A DNA stretch of 64,000 nucleotides, taken from positions 1 through 64,000 of the forward strand of contig NZ_JAFCGY010000029.1 of assembly GCF_016836705.1 (NCBI RefSeq), read 5' to 3'. The translations under genes were made by a program, and so were the position numbers. Below, one piece after another: positions 1-9,242 of this stretch (position 1 is its first letter; each line of letters opens with the position of its first letter). Source of the stretch: Mesorhizobium caraganae (GTDB lineage Bacteria; Pseudomonadota; Alphaproteobacteria; Rhizobiales; Rhizobiaceae). The notes under the pieces were generated by a model. It was not told where the DNA came from and searched no databases. It saw only the letters and a list, made by a program, of their open reading frames with translations.

Positions 1-376
1 GTGCGCCCTGCGTCGGCCTGAGGGCCTCACCGCCACCATCAAACTCCACCCCAAAAGGCAAAGCCGAGCGAGACATCACGGTCAAACCGCTCCGCACGCC
101 TTTCTCCCGTAACTGTGCAACAGGCCCATCGAGGGGGAGATGGCCGGCAGGCCAGAGGGGGTCGCCGCGCACGGAGCGCTAGCCTCCTCTGTCGATAATA
201 GAAGGTCGCATCAGGACGTACCGATCCCCTCTGTCGCCTTTGGCGACATCTCCCCCTCGAGGGGGAGATTAGCTGCGCCCTTCAACCGATTCGCATCCTC
301 GCCCTTCGCAATCTTCGCTTGAAGCGATTTGTGCAACGCGATACGCCGTTGCCAAATTCGATCGTCGGAGAGACAA
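1..376. other. Intergenic region before fumC
   Basis: No gene in this stretch could be supported. Short open frames run through it on both strands but lack a ribosome-binding site and recognisable protein features. The middle is occupied by an inverted-arm repeat (129-269, listed separately). The first 120 bases could hold the end of a gene starting outside the window, since a frame open from base 2 stops near 112, but nothing in its translation was recognisable. Confidence 0.5.
129..269. repeat. Inverted-arm intergenic repeat A
   Basis: The left arm (129-163) and right arm (225-269) are inverted copies of each other. Both combine a GAGGGGGAGAT block, a variable GC-rich hairpin core and an AGAGGGG block. 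The right arm is itself a palindrome around TCCCCCTCGAGGGGGA. The same arm type recurs at 62668-62827 and, as a single arm, at 36735-36765, so this is a dispersed mosaic element and not a unique site. Confidence 0.75.
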
Positions 377-1774
377 GTGACCGCTGCCAAGACCAGAACC
401 GAAACCGACACGTTCGGCCCCATCGAGGTCGCCGCCGACCGCTATTGGGGCGCGCAGGCGCAGCGTTCCCTCGGCAATTTCAAGATCGGCTTGGAAAAGC
501 AGCCGGCCTCGATCGTGCGTGCGCTGGGCATCGTCAAGCGGGCGGCGGCGGAAGCCAATATGGAGCTGAAGCGGCTCGATCCGGCCATCGGCAAGGCGAT
601 CATAGAGGCGGCGCAAGAGGTCATCGACGGCAAGCTCAACGACCATTTCCCGCTCGTGGTCTGGCAGACCGGCTCGGGCACGCAGTCCAACATGAATGCC
701 AACGAGGTGATCTCCAACCGGGCGATCGAACTTCTGGGTGGCGTCATGGGCTCGAAGAAGCCGGTGCATCCCAACGACCACGTCAATATGAGCCAGTCGT
801 CGAACGACACCTATCCGACGGCCATGCATATCGCCTGCGCCGAGCGCATCGTGCATGACCTGTTGCCGGCGCTGAAGCATCTGCACGCCGCGCTCGAGGC
901 CAAGACCAAGGCCTTCGCCCACATCATCAAGATCGGCCGCACCCATACGCAGGACGCCACGCCCCTCACGCTTGGCCAGGAGTTTTCGGGCTATGCCGCG
1001 CAGGTCGCCTCCTCGATCAAGCGCATCGAAATGACGCTGCCCGGCCTGCAGGAACTGGCCCAGGGCGGCACCGCGGTCGGCACCGGCCTTAACGCACCGG
1101 TGGGTTTTGCTGAAAAGGTGGCAGACCGCATCGCCGCCATCACCGGCATCGCCTTCGTCACCGCGCCAAACAAGTTCGAGGCGCTTGCCGCGCATGATTC
1201 CATGGTGTTCTCGCATGGCGCCATCAACGCCGCCGCCGCGGCGCTCTTCAAGATCGCCAACGACATCCGCTTCCTCGGTTCTGGCCCGCGCTCGGGCCTT
1301 GGCGAACTGTCGCTGCCGGAAAATGAGCCTGGCTCCTCGATCATGCCGGGCAAGGTCAACCCGACGCAGTGCGAGGCGATGACGCAGGTCTGCGTGCAGG
1401 TGTTCGGCAACAATGCCTCGCTGACCTTCGCCGGCAGCCAGGGTCATTTCGAGCTCAATGTCTACAACCCGCTGATGGCCTACAATTTCCTGCAGTCGGT
1501 GCAGCTGCTCTCCGATGCCTCGATTTCCTTCACCGACAATTGCGTCGTCGGCATTGAAGCGCGCGAAGACAACATCAAGGCGGCACTCGACCGCTCGTTG
1601 ATGCTTGTGACCGCACTCGCCCCGACCATCGGCTACGACAATGCCGCCAAGATCGCGAAGACCGCGCACAAGAAAGGCACGACCTTGCGCGAGGAAGCGC
1701 TGGCCACCGGGCTGGTCAGCGCCGCCGACTATGACCGGCTGGTGCGGCCCGAGGATATGACGCATCCGGGATAA
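377..1774 (+). CDS. fumC: Class II fumarate hydratase
   Basis: Reversibly hydrates fumarate to L-malate in the TCA cycle; cytoplasmic homotetramer, iron-independent. The 465-residue product matches the usual class II length. It shows the GSGTQSNMNANEV segment, the NMSQSSNDTYPTA substrate-binding segment, GRTHTQDATPLTLGQE with the catalytic His region, and the family signature GSSIMPGKVNP. The GTG at 377 was chosen because GGAG lies just upstream (367-370) and the protein then begins with the usual TETDTFGPI segment; an in-frame extension to 329 lacks a ribosome site. It stands alone, followed by a perfect inverted repeat at 1827-1857. Confidence 0.96.
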   Translation: MTAAKTRTETDTFGPIEVAADRYWGAQAQRSLGNFKIGLEKQPASIVRALGIVKRAAAEANMELKRLDPAIGKAIIEAAQEVIDGKLNDHFPLVVWQTGSGTQSNMNANEVISNRAIELLGGVMGSKKPVHPNDHVNMSQSSNDTYPTAMHIACAERIVHDLLPALKHLHAALEAKTKAFAHIIKIGRTHTQDATPLTLGQEFSGYAAQVASSIKRIEMTLPGLQELAQGGTAVGTGLNAPVGFAEKVADRIAAITGIAFVTAPNKFEALAAHDSMVFSHGAINAAAAALFKIANDIRFLGSGPRSGLGELSLPENEPGSSIMPGKVNPTQCEAMTQVCVQVFGNNASLTFAGSQGHFELNVYNPLMAYNFLQSVQLLSDASISFTDNCVVGIEAREDNIKAALDRSLMLVTALAPTIGYDNAAKIAKTAHKKGTTLREEALATGLVSAADYDRLVRPEDMTHPG

Positions 1775-1826
1775 GCAGTTCCAGTCGCGTCGCGATTCCC
1801 TGGGAAATTGCGTAGCCATCAGAGAA

Positions 1827-1857
1827 TTTGACGGCGGGAAAATTTACTGCCGTCAAA
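1827..1857. promoter_or_regulatory. Perfect 9-bp inverted repeat downstream of fumC
   Basis: TTTGACGGC at 1827-1835 is repeated inverted as GCCGTCAAA at 1849-1857 with a 13-base spacer. No T-run follows, so it is not a standard terminator. It may be an mRNA 3' stem for fumC or an operator for the DoxX gene that starts at 2001. Confidence 0.45.
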
Positions 1858-2000
1858 GGCTGATCCGACACGAATTTTGCGCCCTTCGTCCGATCACGGA
1901 AATGTAAGCTCTGTGAACAATGTGTCGCCGGTCTGGTGGCTTTGGTGAACAGTCGGCTTGGTCTATCTGACGGGGCATCAACCCTTTTCGGAGAGCCACA

Positions 2001-2423
2001 ATGTCCATCAACACTTCCACTGCCGGCGCCAGCACCGCGTCCAACAGTTCCACCACCATCCTGCTCGGCCGCATCCTGCTTGCCGCCATCTTCCTGCTTT
2101 CCGGCTTCGGCAAGCTCACCGCCATTTCCGGCACCGCCGGCTACTTCGGCGCCATGGGTCTGCCGGTGCCGACCGTAACGGCCATCGTCGTCGGCCTGAT
2201 CGAATTGCTCGGCGGCATTGCCATCCTCGTTGGTTTCCAGACCCGCATCGCCGCCTGGGTGCTCGCCATCTTCACCATCGCAACGGCTCTTGTGGCCCAT
2301 ACCGGCTGGGCCGACCAGAATCAGATGATCCATTTCCTGAAGAACGTCGCCATCACCGGCGGTTTCCTTCTGCTGGCTTCCTCTGGCCCGGGCGCCTACT
2401 CGATCGACGCCAGGCGCGGCTGA
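2001..2423 (+). CDS. DoxX family membrane protein
   Basis: A 140-residue inner-membrane protein with four hydrophobic segments after a polar Ser/Thr-rich N-terminus of about 20 residues. The LLGRILLAAIFLLSGFGKL opening, the GYFGAMGLPVP loop and the IELLGGIAILVGFQTR segment are typical of the DoxX/SURF4-like family. Family members are linked to oxidative-stress or quinone-related functions, but the exact substrate is not established. A second DoxX gene follows in the same direction (2566), so this is a tandem paralogous pair separated by a strong terminator. Confidence 0.85.
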   Translation: MSINTSTAGASTASNSSTTILLGRILLAAIFLLSGFGKLTAISGTAGYFGAMGLPVPTVTAIVVGLIELLGGIAILVGFQTRIAAWVLAIFTIATALVAHTGWADQNQMIHFLKNVAITGGFLLLASSGPGAYSIDARRG

Positions 2424-2450
2424 GCTTTTCCCCTCCCAAGCCTGAAAAAA

Positions 2451-2481
2451 AGCGGCGCGGAATTTTCCGCGCCGCTTTTTC
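2451..2481 (+). terminator. Rho-independent terminator between the DoxX genes
   Basis: Perfect 10-bp stem AGCGGCGCGG (2451-2460) with CCGCGCCGCT (2467-2476), six-base loop, followed by TTTTT. It is preceded by a run of A, so it could act on both strands, but its place just after the first DoxX gene indicates the plus strand. Confidence 0.9.
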
Positions 2482-2565
2482 GTTATCTGTCTAAGCGCGC
2501 GTCCGCGTCCCATCCCTGCTAGGATCGGTGGCAGAACAGCCGGCGGACAGACAACGGAGACGACC

Positions 2566-2979
2566 ATGCCTCGCGACGCACTGCTCCTGCTTTCCCGGCT
2601 GTTGCTCGCCGCGCTGTTCATCCCGTCCGGTTACCATGCACTTGCCGACATTGCCGGCACATCAGGCTATTTCGCCGGCCTCGGCATGCCGCTGCCGACG
2701 CTTGCCGCCTGGGGCACAGGGCTGTTCGAGCTGATCGCCGGGCTGTTGATCCTGGTCGGCTTTCAGACGCCGGTCGTGGCCCTGCTGCTTGCCGCCTTCT
2801 GCATCGTCGCGGGCACCATCGGCCATTACGGCCAGGGCGGCGACGATCCTATGCTCGCCTTCATGCACCAGCAGATGCTGATGAAGGACATTGCCATCGC
2901 CGGCGGCTTCCTGGCGCTGGCCATGGCTGGTGCCGGCGCCTGGTCGATCGATGGGCGGATCGCTGCAGGCCGCGGCTGA
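2566..2979 (+). CDS. DoxX family membrane protein (second tandem copy)
   Basis: A 137-residue four-helix membrane protein similar throughout to the DoxX protein encoded just upstream: LLLSRLLLAALFIPSGYHAL, GYFAGLGMPLPTLAAWG, FELIAGLLILVGFQTPV and a closing GAWSIDGR matching GAYSIDAR in the neighbour. Lacks the polar N-terminal extension of the first copy. GGAGACGACC provides a ribosome site before the ATG. Converges with ppx, leaving 11 bases between the two stops. Function beyond the family is not assignable. Confidence 0.85.
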   Translation: MPRDALLLLSRLLLAALFIPSGYHALADIAGTSGYFAGLGMPLPTLAAWGTGLFELIAGLLILVGFQTPVVALLLAAFCIVAGTIGHYGQGGDDPMLAFMHQQMLMKDIAIAGGFLALAMAGAGAWSIDGRIAAGRG

Positions 2980-2990
2980 GCGCGTCTGGA

Positions 2991-4523
2991 CTACTTCACT
3001 GACACGCTCGGCCCACCCTCAACCGCCAGCACCAGCCGGCGGTTGGTGATCCGCGCCAGCTGCGCCAGACGGCCGGCCGGGCGCTCGCCGTAGAGGTCCG
3101 AGAGCGAAGCCGGCAGCACCAGCGCCAGCGTGCCATTGCCGCGGTTTTCCCATTTCAGCTGCGGCATCACGCCGGGCATGGCCGCGGTCAGCAGGTAGAC
3201 GACGCGCAGCACCGCCGCCAGGATGCGGGCGCGCTCGAGATAGCGCGGCGTCGCCAGCCCACGAATTTCCGGCGCGGCATCGTTGAACACACCCTCATGG
3301 CGGAACAGGCTGACCAGCGCCAGGAAGGCACGGCCGGGATGGTCGACGCCGATGAAGGAGGCGTGGGCGATGATGTTGAGCGACTGCTTGCCGCGATATT
3401 CCGGGTGTGCGCGCCAGCCTATATCGGCCAGCAGACAGGCGGCGTGGCGGTAGCGCGCCTCATCCTCGGTCTCGTCGATGCCGAAGGCGGCAAAGGTCTT
3501 GCCCGTCCATTCAACAAGCTCATGCGCATGGGTGACGGAACGCGAGCGCAGCCGGGCCAGTTCCTCCGAGGCGGAGACCAGCGGATCGGCCTTCTGCTCG
3601 GCCTGGTCGAGCAGCGAATAAAGGAACCCTTCGCGCACGCCAAGCGCCGAGACGATGATCTTCGACGGCTGCATCGCCGCCATGATCTCCTGCAGCACGA
3701 CCGCGCCATAGGGCAGCAGCGAGCGGCGATTCTTGGAGACCCCCTCGATACCGCGGACCTTCTCGATCTCGGGCCGCGCCACCTGCTTGAGGAAACTCAA
3801 AGCACTTTCGGTCGAGATCTCGTAGTGATGCATGACACCGAGCGGATAGTTGCTCATTTCCATGTGCAACCGGGCGAGGTTTCGCCAGGTGCCGCCGACG
3901 GTATAGAAGGGCCTGCCCTGCCCGCCCTTCAGAAGCTTGGCTCGCGCCAGTTGCTCGCGCGTGATCTTGGCCGCCTGGGCGAGCGAATTCTTTGCCATGT
4001 CCTGCAGCCGTAGGCCGCCCAGCGGCAGCGTGATGCCGTCGCCGATCGCCTCGCCATTGATGTCGATGAGCTCCAGGCTGCCGCCGCCAAGGTCGCCGGC
4101 AATGCCGTTGGCCGGGTGGAAGCCGGAGATGACGCCGAGCGCCGAATAATGCGCCTCCTCCCGGCCAGTCAGCACGCGGATCTCGGTCTTGAGCACATCC
4201 TCGGCGCGGTGGATGAAATCGGGGCCGTTGATCGCCTCGCGGGCAGCGGCGGTCGCCAGCACATACATGTGCTCGGCACCGGCCTGGTTGGACAGCGCGC
4301 GGAAGCGGCGGAACTCTTCCATCGAGCGGGTCACGCCCTCGGGATCGAGCTTGCCGGTCGACACAATGCCGCGACCGAGGCCGGCCAGCATCTTTTCGTT
4401 GAACAACAGGGTCGGCGAGCGCGCCAGCCCTTCATAGATGACAAGGCGGATCGAGTTCGAGCCGATGTCGATGATGGACAGCGGTCGGCGATCCTGCAGC
4501 CGGCCCTGGGAAGTTGAAATCAT
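2991..4523 (-). CDS. ppx: Exopolyphosphatase / guanosine pentaphosphatase family (Ppx/GppA)
   Basis: Hydrolyses terminal phosphates from polyphosphate, and in some members pppGpp. The 510-residue protein has the actin-like ATPase fold signatures near the N-terminus (IIDIGSNSIRLVIYEG, residues about 18-33) and the second phosphate loop GDLGGGSLEL near residue 143. A C-terminal helical HD-like part follows. The start codon shares one base with the ppk stop (TGATG), a translationally coupled arrangement: ppk makes the polymer and ppx degrades it. The long antisense frames here are shadows. Confidence 0.93.
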   Translation of the reverse strand: MISTSQGRLQDRRPLSIIDIGSNSIRLVIYEGLARSPTLLFNEKMLAGLGRGIVSTGKLDPEGVTRSMEEFRRFRALSNQAGAEHMYVLATAAAREAINGPDFIHRAEDVLKTEIRVLTGREEAHYSALGVISGFHPANGIAGDLGGGSLELIDINGEAIGDGITLPLGGLRLQDMAKNSLAQAAKITREQLARAKLLKGGQGRPFYTVGGTWRNLARLHMEMSNYPLGVMHHYEISTESALSFLKQVARPEIEKVRGIEGVSKNRRSLLPYGAVVLQEIMAAMQPSKIIVSALGVREGFLYSLLDQAEQKADPLVSASEELARLRSRSVTHAHELVEWTGKTFAAFGIDETEDEARYRHAACLLADIGWRAHPEYRGKQSLNIIAHASFIGVDHPGRAFLALVSLFRHEGVFNDAAPEIRGLATPRYLERARILAAVLRVVYLLTAAMPGVMPQLKWENRGNGTLALVLPASLSDLYGERPAGRLAQLARITNRRLVLAVEGGPSVSVK

Positions 4524-6724
4524 CAGCCGGACGCTGCAGCGTTTTTCTTGCGGCGTTTGAACTGCGCGATGCGCTTGGGCGCATGCGACTTCAGCGCATC
4601 GCCCCGTCCGGACAGGCTAGGATTGGTCATGAAATATTCCTGCGCGTTGAACGGTTCCTCACCCTCCTCCAGCGCCACGCGCCGGGAGGTTCCGTCAGCC
4701 AATACGTCGAAACTTTGCTGGTTGTCCATGATGTTGCCCAGCATGATCTGGCCAAGTATCTGTTCATGCACAGTTGGATTGGTGATCGGCACCATGGTCT
4801 CGACGCGGCGGTCGAGATTGCGCGGCATCAGATCGGCCGAGGAGATGTAGACGATCGCCTCGTCCGAGGGCAGGCCATGGCCATTGCCGAAGCAGTAGAT
4901 GCGGCTGTGTTCGAGGAAGCGGCCGACGATCGACTTGACCCTGATGTTTTCCGACAGGCCCGGCACCTGCGGCCTAAGGCAGCAAATGCCTCGCACGACG
5001 AGGTCGATCTCGACGCCGGCGCGGCTGGCGTCATAGAGCGCGTCGATGATGTTCGGATCGACCAGCGCGTTCATCTTCATCCAGATGCGCGCCGGCCGGC
5101 CGGCCAGCGCATGGCCGATCTCGTCGGTGATGTGCTTCAGGATGCGGCTGCGCAGGGTAAACGGCGAGATGGCGATCCGCATCTCATCGGTCGGCTCGGC
5201 ATAGCCGGTGATGAAGTTGAACAGCTGCGCGACATCGCGCGCGATCGTCGGATCGGTGGTGAAGAAGGACAGGTCGGTGTAGATGCGCGCGGTCACCGGA
5301 TGGTAATTGCCGGTGCCCAGATGCACATAGTTGCGCAGCTTGCCGTCCTCGCGCCGCACCACCAGCGACATTTTCGCATGGGTCTTCAACTCGAGGAAGC
5401 CGAACACGACCTGGACGCCGGCGCGCTCGAGATCGCGCGCCCAGCGGATGTTGGCTTCCTCGTCGAAGCGCGCCTTGAGCTCGACCAGAGCGGTCACCGA
5501 CTTGCCGGCCTCGGCCGCATCGACCAGCGCACGCACGATCGGGCTGTCGTTGGAGGTGCGATAGAGTGTCTGCTTGATTGCCACCACTTCCGGGTCGGCC
5601 ATCGCCTGGCGCAGGAACTGCACCACCACGTCGAAGGATTCGTAGGGGTGGTGGACGACGATGTCCTTCTCGCGGATGGCCGCGAAACAATCGCCGCCAT
5701 GTTCGCGGATTCGCTCGGGAAAGCGCGGATTGTAGGGCCTGAATTTGAGGTCGTCGCGCGGCACGGAGACGATTTCCGAAATCTGGCTGAGCGCCAGCGG
5801 GCCGGTCAGAACGCTGATGCGGCTCGAAGAGACGCCAAGCTCGCCGGCAACGAACTCGCGCAATTCGCCGGGCATCGACTTGTCGAATTCGATGCGGATG
5901 ACCGAACCGCGGCGACGGCGCTTCAGCGCCGTCTCGAACAGGCGCACAAGATCCTCCGACTCCTCCTCGACCTCGATATCGCTGTCCCGGATGATGCGGA
6001 AGGTGCCGGAGCCCTTGACCTCGTATCCGGGGAACAGCTTGCCGATATAGAGGCCGACCGCCTCCTCGAGCGGAATGAAGCGAACATGCTGCTTGCGGTC
6101 CGGCAGACGGATGAAGCGCTTCAGCGCCACCGGCAGGCGCAGAAGCGCACTCATCTCCTCGCCATTCTTGCGATGGCGCAATTGCAGCGCCATGGAGAAG
6201 CCGAGGTTGGGAATGAACGGAAACGGATGCGCCGGGTCGATCGACAGCGGGGTCAGGACCGGGAAGACCTGATCCTGGAAATGATCTTCCAGCCAGACCT
6301 TCTCATCCTTGGTCAGTGCATCGCGGGTGATGCTCTCAATACCTTCCTTGTTGAGCAGCAGCATCAGCGCCGACAGGCTGTTCTGCTGGTCCTCCTGCAG
6401 CCGCTCAACCTCGCGCAAAAGCTGTTCGAGCTGCTGCTCGGGCGTGCGCCCGTCGGGGCTCTTGAGCGCGATGCCTTCGCGCACCTGGCCGGCAAGACCG
6501 GCGACGCGGACCATGAAGAATTCATCGAGATTGGCGGCCGAGATCGACAGGAAACGGACCCGTTCGAGCAGCGGGTGGTGTTCGTTCTGCGATTCCTCGA
6601 GAACGCGCCGGTTGAACTGCAGCCAGGAGAATTCGCGGTTGACGAAGCGGTCGGGATTGCCGCCCTCGGGGCTTGCCACCTCGACATTGATGAATTCGCT
6701 CTGCACCGGCTTTAGTTCGTTCAT
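4523..6724 (-). CDS. ppk: Polyphosphate kinase 1
   Basis: Transfers the gamma-phosphate of ATP to a growing polyphosphate chain through a phosphohistidine intermediate; membrane-associated. At 733 residues it has the usual PPK1 length and four-domain order. Visible landmarks are FVNREFSWLQFNRRVLEES at the N-terminus, ISAANLDEFFMVRVAG, the KTHAKM catalytic-histidine segment followed by YVHLGTGNYHP, and the C-terminal SADLMPRNLDRRVE. The ATG at 6724 was preferred over a 13-codon upstream extension because CAGGAAACC sits immediately before it. First gene of the ppk-ppx operon. Confidence 0.96.
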   Translation of the reverse strand: MNELKPVQSEFINVEVASPEGGNPDRFVNREFSWLQFNRRVLEESQNEHHPLLERVRFLSISAANLDEFFMVRVAGLAGQVREGIALKSPDGRTPEQQLEQLLREVERLQEDQQNSLSALMLLLNKEGIESITRDALTKDEKVWLEDHFQDQVFPVLTPLSIDPAHPFPFIPNLGFSMALQLRHRKNGEEMSALLRLPVALKRFIRLPDRKQHVRFIPLEEAVGLYIGKLFPGYEVKGSGTFRIIRDSDIEVEEESEDLVRLFETALKRRRRGSVIRIEFDKSMPGELREFVAGELGVSSSRISVLTGPLALSQISEIVSVPRDDLKFRPYNPRFPERIREHGGDCFAAIREKDIVVHHPYESFDVVVQFLRQAMADPEVVAIKQTLYRTSNDSPIVRALVDAAEAGKSVTALVELKARFDEEANIRWARDLERAGVQVVFGFLELKTHAKMSLVVRREDGKLRNYVHLGTGNYHPVTARIYTDLSFFTTDPTIARDVAQLFNFITGYAEPTDEMRIAISPFTLRSRILKHITDEIGHALAGRPARIWMKMNALVDPNIIDALYDASRAGVEIDLVVRGICCLRPQVPGLSENIRVKSIVGRFLEHSRIYCFGNGHGLPSDEAIVYISSADLMPRNLDRRVETMVPITNPTVHEQILGQIMLGNIMDNQQSFDVLADGTSRRVALEEGEEPFNAQEYFMTNPSLSGRGDALKSHAPKRIAQFKRRKKNAAASG

Positions 6725-6961
6725 GGTTTCCTGCCCGCAACCGTTCCTTTTGGAGCGCCGCACATGCCGGAATGGTCATGGACGCTCTAACATGCCTTTG
6801 TGACGCGTGATCCGTCGCGGAATCGCTCGGCTTCCGGGGTCATGCGCTTAACCGGCTCAACTTATCCTCTGCCAGCCTTTTGCGACAGTTTCATTTCATC
6901 GATCTTGCAAAGAGAGCTGTTATGATCCAGATGCAGACGAGACTGCGTTAAGGAGACGACG

Positions 6962-7207
6962 ATGGCAGGCGGTTCCATTCCCCATTTCCAGAACGATGCC
7001 GGCCATCCGGCGATCGACATCGGTGTCAGGGAATTCATGTGCACCGGCGCCAACCCGCCCTTCGATCATCCGCATGTCTTCCTCGACATGGGCGACGACA
7101 ATGAAAAGGTCTGCCCGTATTGCTCGACGCTCTACCGCTATTCGGCGAAGCTGAAGGCGACGGAAACGGTGCCGGCCGGCTGCATTTACATCGACCACGC
7201 CGCCTGA
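6962..7207 (+). CDS. Zinc-finger domain protein (zf-CHCC, NDUFS6-like)
   Basis: An 81-residue protein with Cys and His ligands arranged as in the zf-CHCC family: C27 in FMCTG, His37 in HPHVFLDMG and the CPYC pair near residue 51. In mitochondria and alphaproteobacteria this family includes the Zn-binding accessory subunit of respiratory complex I. No nuo genes are nearby, so a complex I role rests on the family alone. A purine-rich GGAGACGACG precedes the ATG. Ends 19 bases before the FAD monooxygenase and is probably cotranscribed with it. Confidence 0.85.
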   Translation: MAGGSIPHFQNDAGHPAIDIGVREFMCTGANPPFDHPHVFLDMGDDNEKVCPYCSTLYRYSAKLKATETVPAGCIYIDHAA

Positions 7208-7226
7208 TCCTGTCGCGGCAAGCCCG

Positions 7227-8450
7227 ATGGAAGACATCAGGTCCCGGCAGGTCATAATCGCCGGGGCCGGCGTCGCCGGGTTGACGGCTGCCCTTGCCTT
7301 TGCCGAACGCGGATATGCGGTAAGGCTGTTCGAACAGGCGTCGCGCCTCGAAGCCACCGGCGCCGGCATCCAGCTTTCGCCCAACGCAACACGCATTCTT
7401 CGAAAGCTCGGCGTGCTTGAGCGCCTGCTACCGGCGGCCTTGCGACCGGAAGCGGTGGTGCTCAAGGAGGCCGGGACGCTGCGCGAACTGGCGCGGGTGC
7501 CACTTGGGCATGCCGCCGAAGCGCGCTGGCAGGCGCCCTATCTCGTCGCCCACCGCGCTGATCTGCAGGCGGCACTGCTGGCGCAGGTGGCTGATCGGCC
7601 GGGAATTGAGCTTGTCACGGGTGCACGCGTCAACAGCATCGCCGTCAATGCGTCAGATGTTGCCGTGACCGCCGAAGCGGATGGCCGCGCGATCGAGGCA
7701 AGCGGCCGGCTCCTGGTCGGCGCCGACGGCGTCTGGTCGTCGGTCCGGGCGCAACTCGCAGGCTTCGGCAAAAGCCGTTTTTCGGGTGAACTCGCCTGGC
7801 GGGCAACGGTCGCGGCTGAGAGCGCCGCCGGAGAAGCCTTTACCGCCATCGCCGCCGCCGACTGCGTCACCACGTTCCTGCATCCCGGCTTCCACATGGT
7901 CGCCTATCCGGTCAGCAACGGCCGCGCCTTCAATCTCGCCGCCTTCACCAAGGGCGAGCGCATAGCCGAAGGCTGGTCGGGCCATGCCGACCCAGCTGTT
8001 CTCGACGGCGCCACGCGCGGCGCAGCGCCGGACCTCGCCAGGCTTGTGGCGCTGGCCGGTCCCTGGACGGCCTTTCCGATCCATACAGTCGTCCAGCAGC
8101 GGTGGACAAGCCCGCAAGGCATCGCCCTGATTGGCGACGCCGCGCATGCGATGACGCCGTTTGCGGCGCAAGGCGCGGCCATGGCGATCGAAGATGCGTT
8201 TACGCTCGCCGCCGTCGTCTCCGACGTCCCTGCCGATCCGGCGAGGAGTCTTCATATCTGGGAAAACCTGCGACGGCCGCGTGTGGCCAAAGCCGCAGGT
8301 CGCGGCTCCGTCAACCGCATAGCCTGGCATGCCGCCGGTCCGGTGGCGATCGCCCGCAATCTGTTCCTGGCCATGCGCTCGCCCGACAAGCTCGCGGCCG
8401 ATCTCGACTGGCTCTATGGCTGGGAGCCGCAGAAAATCATCCGGCGCTAG
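7227..8450 (+). CDS. FAD-dependent monooxygenase (UbiH / salicylate hydroxylase-like)
   Basis: A 407-residue group A flavoprotein hydroxylase using NAD(P)H, FAD and oxygen. It has the Rossmann GxGxxG motif GAGVAGLTAALAFAERG at residues 11-27, the DG motif GADGVWSSVR near 165, and the ribityl-binding GDAAHAMTPFAAQGAAMAIED near 295. Substrate cannot be read from sequence; relatives hydroxylate salicylate, 6-hydroxynicotinate or quinone precursors. Downstream of the zf-CHCC gene in the same direction and convergent with the DUF2459 gene. Confidence 0.85.
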   Translation: MEDIRSRQVIIAGAGVAGLTAALAFAERGYAVRLFEQASRLEATGAGIQLSPNATRILRKLGVLERLLPAALRPEAVVLKEAGTLRELARVPLGHAAEARWQAPYLVAHRADLQAALLAQVADRPGIELVTGARVNSIAVNASDVAVTAEADGRAIEASGRLLVGADGVWSSVRAQLAGFGKSRFSGELAWRATVAAESAAGEAFTAIAAADCVTTFLHPGFHMVAYPVSNGRAFNLAAFTKGERIAEGWSGHADPAVLDGATRGAAPDLARLVALAGPWTAFPIHTVVQQRWTSPQGIALIGDAAHAMTPFAAQGAAMAIEDAFTLAAVVSDVPADPARSLHIWENLRRPRVAKAAGRGSVNRIAWHAAGPVAIARNLFLAMRSPDKLAADLDWLYGWEPQKIIRR

Positions 8451-8474
8451 ACATCGCCGGGATGCCGTCTTCGC

Positions 8475-9140
8475 CTAGTTGTACAGCCGCATCGACAGGC
8501 CGAGCGAGGCCGGCAGCGGGTTCCACCAGCCGGTGCGCAGGCCGGCGGTGCGCAGGCCCGCCGCCGTCCAGGTGTTGCAACCGACCAGCGCATTGAAATG
8601 GCCGTTCGCCTCGAAGAAGCGGTCGAAGCGGGAATAGGCCGCATTCTCGATGACGAGCGGACCGTTCGGCCCTTGCTGGAAGCTCGCTTCGATATAATCG
8701 AGCAATGCTGCAAAACGCTGCTCATCGATGTCGAAGCCGGTGACGTCAGGATGCGGCTCGGCGACGGCGGCGGCGATATCGACATGCATGGCCGAGGCGT
8801 CCAGCGTCAGCGCCTCGAGCATAGGCACTGCTTTCAGCTCAGACCAGGTCGGTGTCTCCAGATAGAAGGCGCGGCCACCCCAGCCGAAGACGATGTAGCG
8901 CACCTCAGGAGCATCCACGGGGATGCCGGCATCGACCAGGAAATGGAAGCGTTGGCGTACGGCATCATCGACCGGTATGGCGATGTCGGTGTGGATCGGA
9001 TTCTTCAGCACAAGAATATGGCGCGTGCCCTCACCCGCCGCTGATGCCGGCCAGAGCGGGCGCGGCACCAGCGTGCCGAGCGTGGTGGCAAGCACGAGCG
9101 CGGCAACCAGCATGGCCAGGAAACGCAGGGCTCTTCTCAT
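8475..9140 (-). CDS. DUF2459 / TIGR02117 family exported protein
   Basis: A 221-residue protein with one N-terminal hydrophobic segment (residues 5-23) that could be an anchor or uncleaved signal. The body shows HILVLKNPIHTDIAIP, the YIVFGWGGRAFYLETPTW motif and a C-terminal CNTWTAAGLRTAGL segment, all characteristic of DUF2459 proteins found in alphaproteobacteria. Cellular role is unknown. Lies between the monooxygenase and the aap terminator. Confidence 0.8.
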   Translation of the reverse strand: MRRALRFLAMLVAALVLATTLGTLVPRPLWPASAAGEGTRHILVLKNPIHTDIAIPVDDAVRQRFHFLVDAGIPVDAPEVRYIVFGWGGRAFYLETPTWSELKAVPMLEALTLDASAMHVDIAAAVAEPHPDVTGFDIDEQRFAALLDYIEASFQQGPNGPLVIENAAYSRFDRFFEANGHFNALVGCNTWTAAGLRTAGLRTGWWNPLPASLGLSMRLYN

Positions 9141-9190
9141 GCGGCGGCGGCTTTGCGGTCTCCCGACGTCATCGTCCGGCCCCAGACAGC

Positions 9191-9220
9191 AAAAAAGCCC
9201 GGCCGCATTGCGGCCGGGCT
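9191..9220 (-). terminator. Terminator of the aap operon
   Basis: On the minus strand the perfect stem AGCCCGGCCGC...GCGGCCGGGCT is followed by TTTTTT. It lies just after the aapP stop, closing the aapJQMP transcript. Confidence 0.92.
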
Positions 9221-9242
9221 CTTCTGGTTTGGATGAAAATGC

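Noticed and set aside
269..1819. A 516-codon open frame antisense to fumC
   Set aside because: Same cause: a codon-bias shadow. fumC is unambiguous on the plus strand.
4514..6715. A 733-codon open frame on the plus strand opposite ppk
   Set aside because: It is the antisense shadow of a GC-rich gene with strong third-position bias. Its translation has no domain signal, while ppk on the other strand shows every expected motif.
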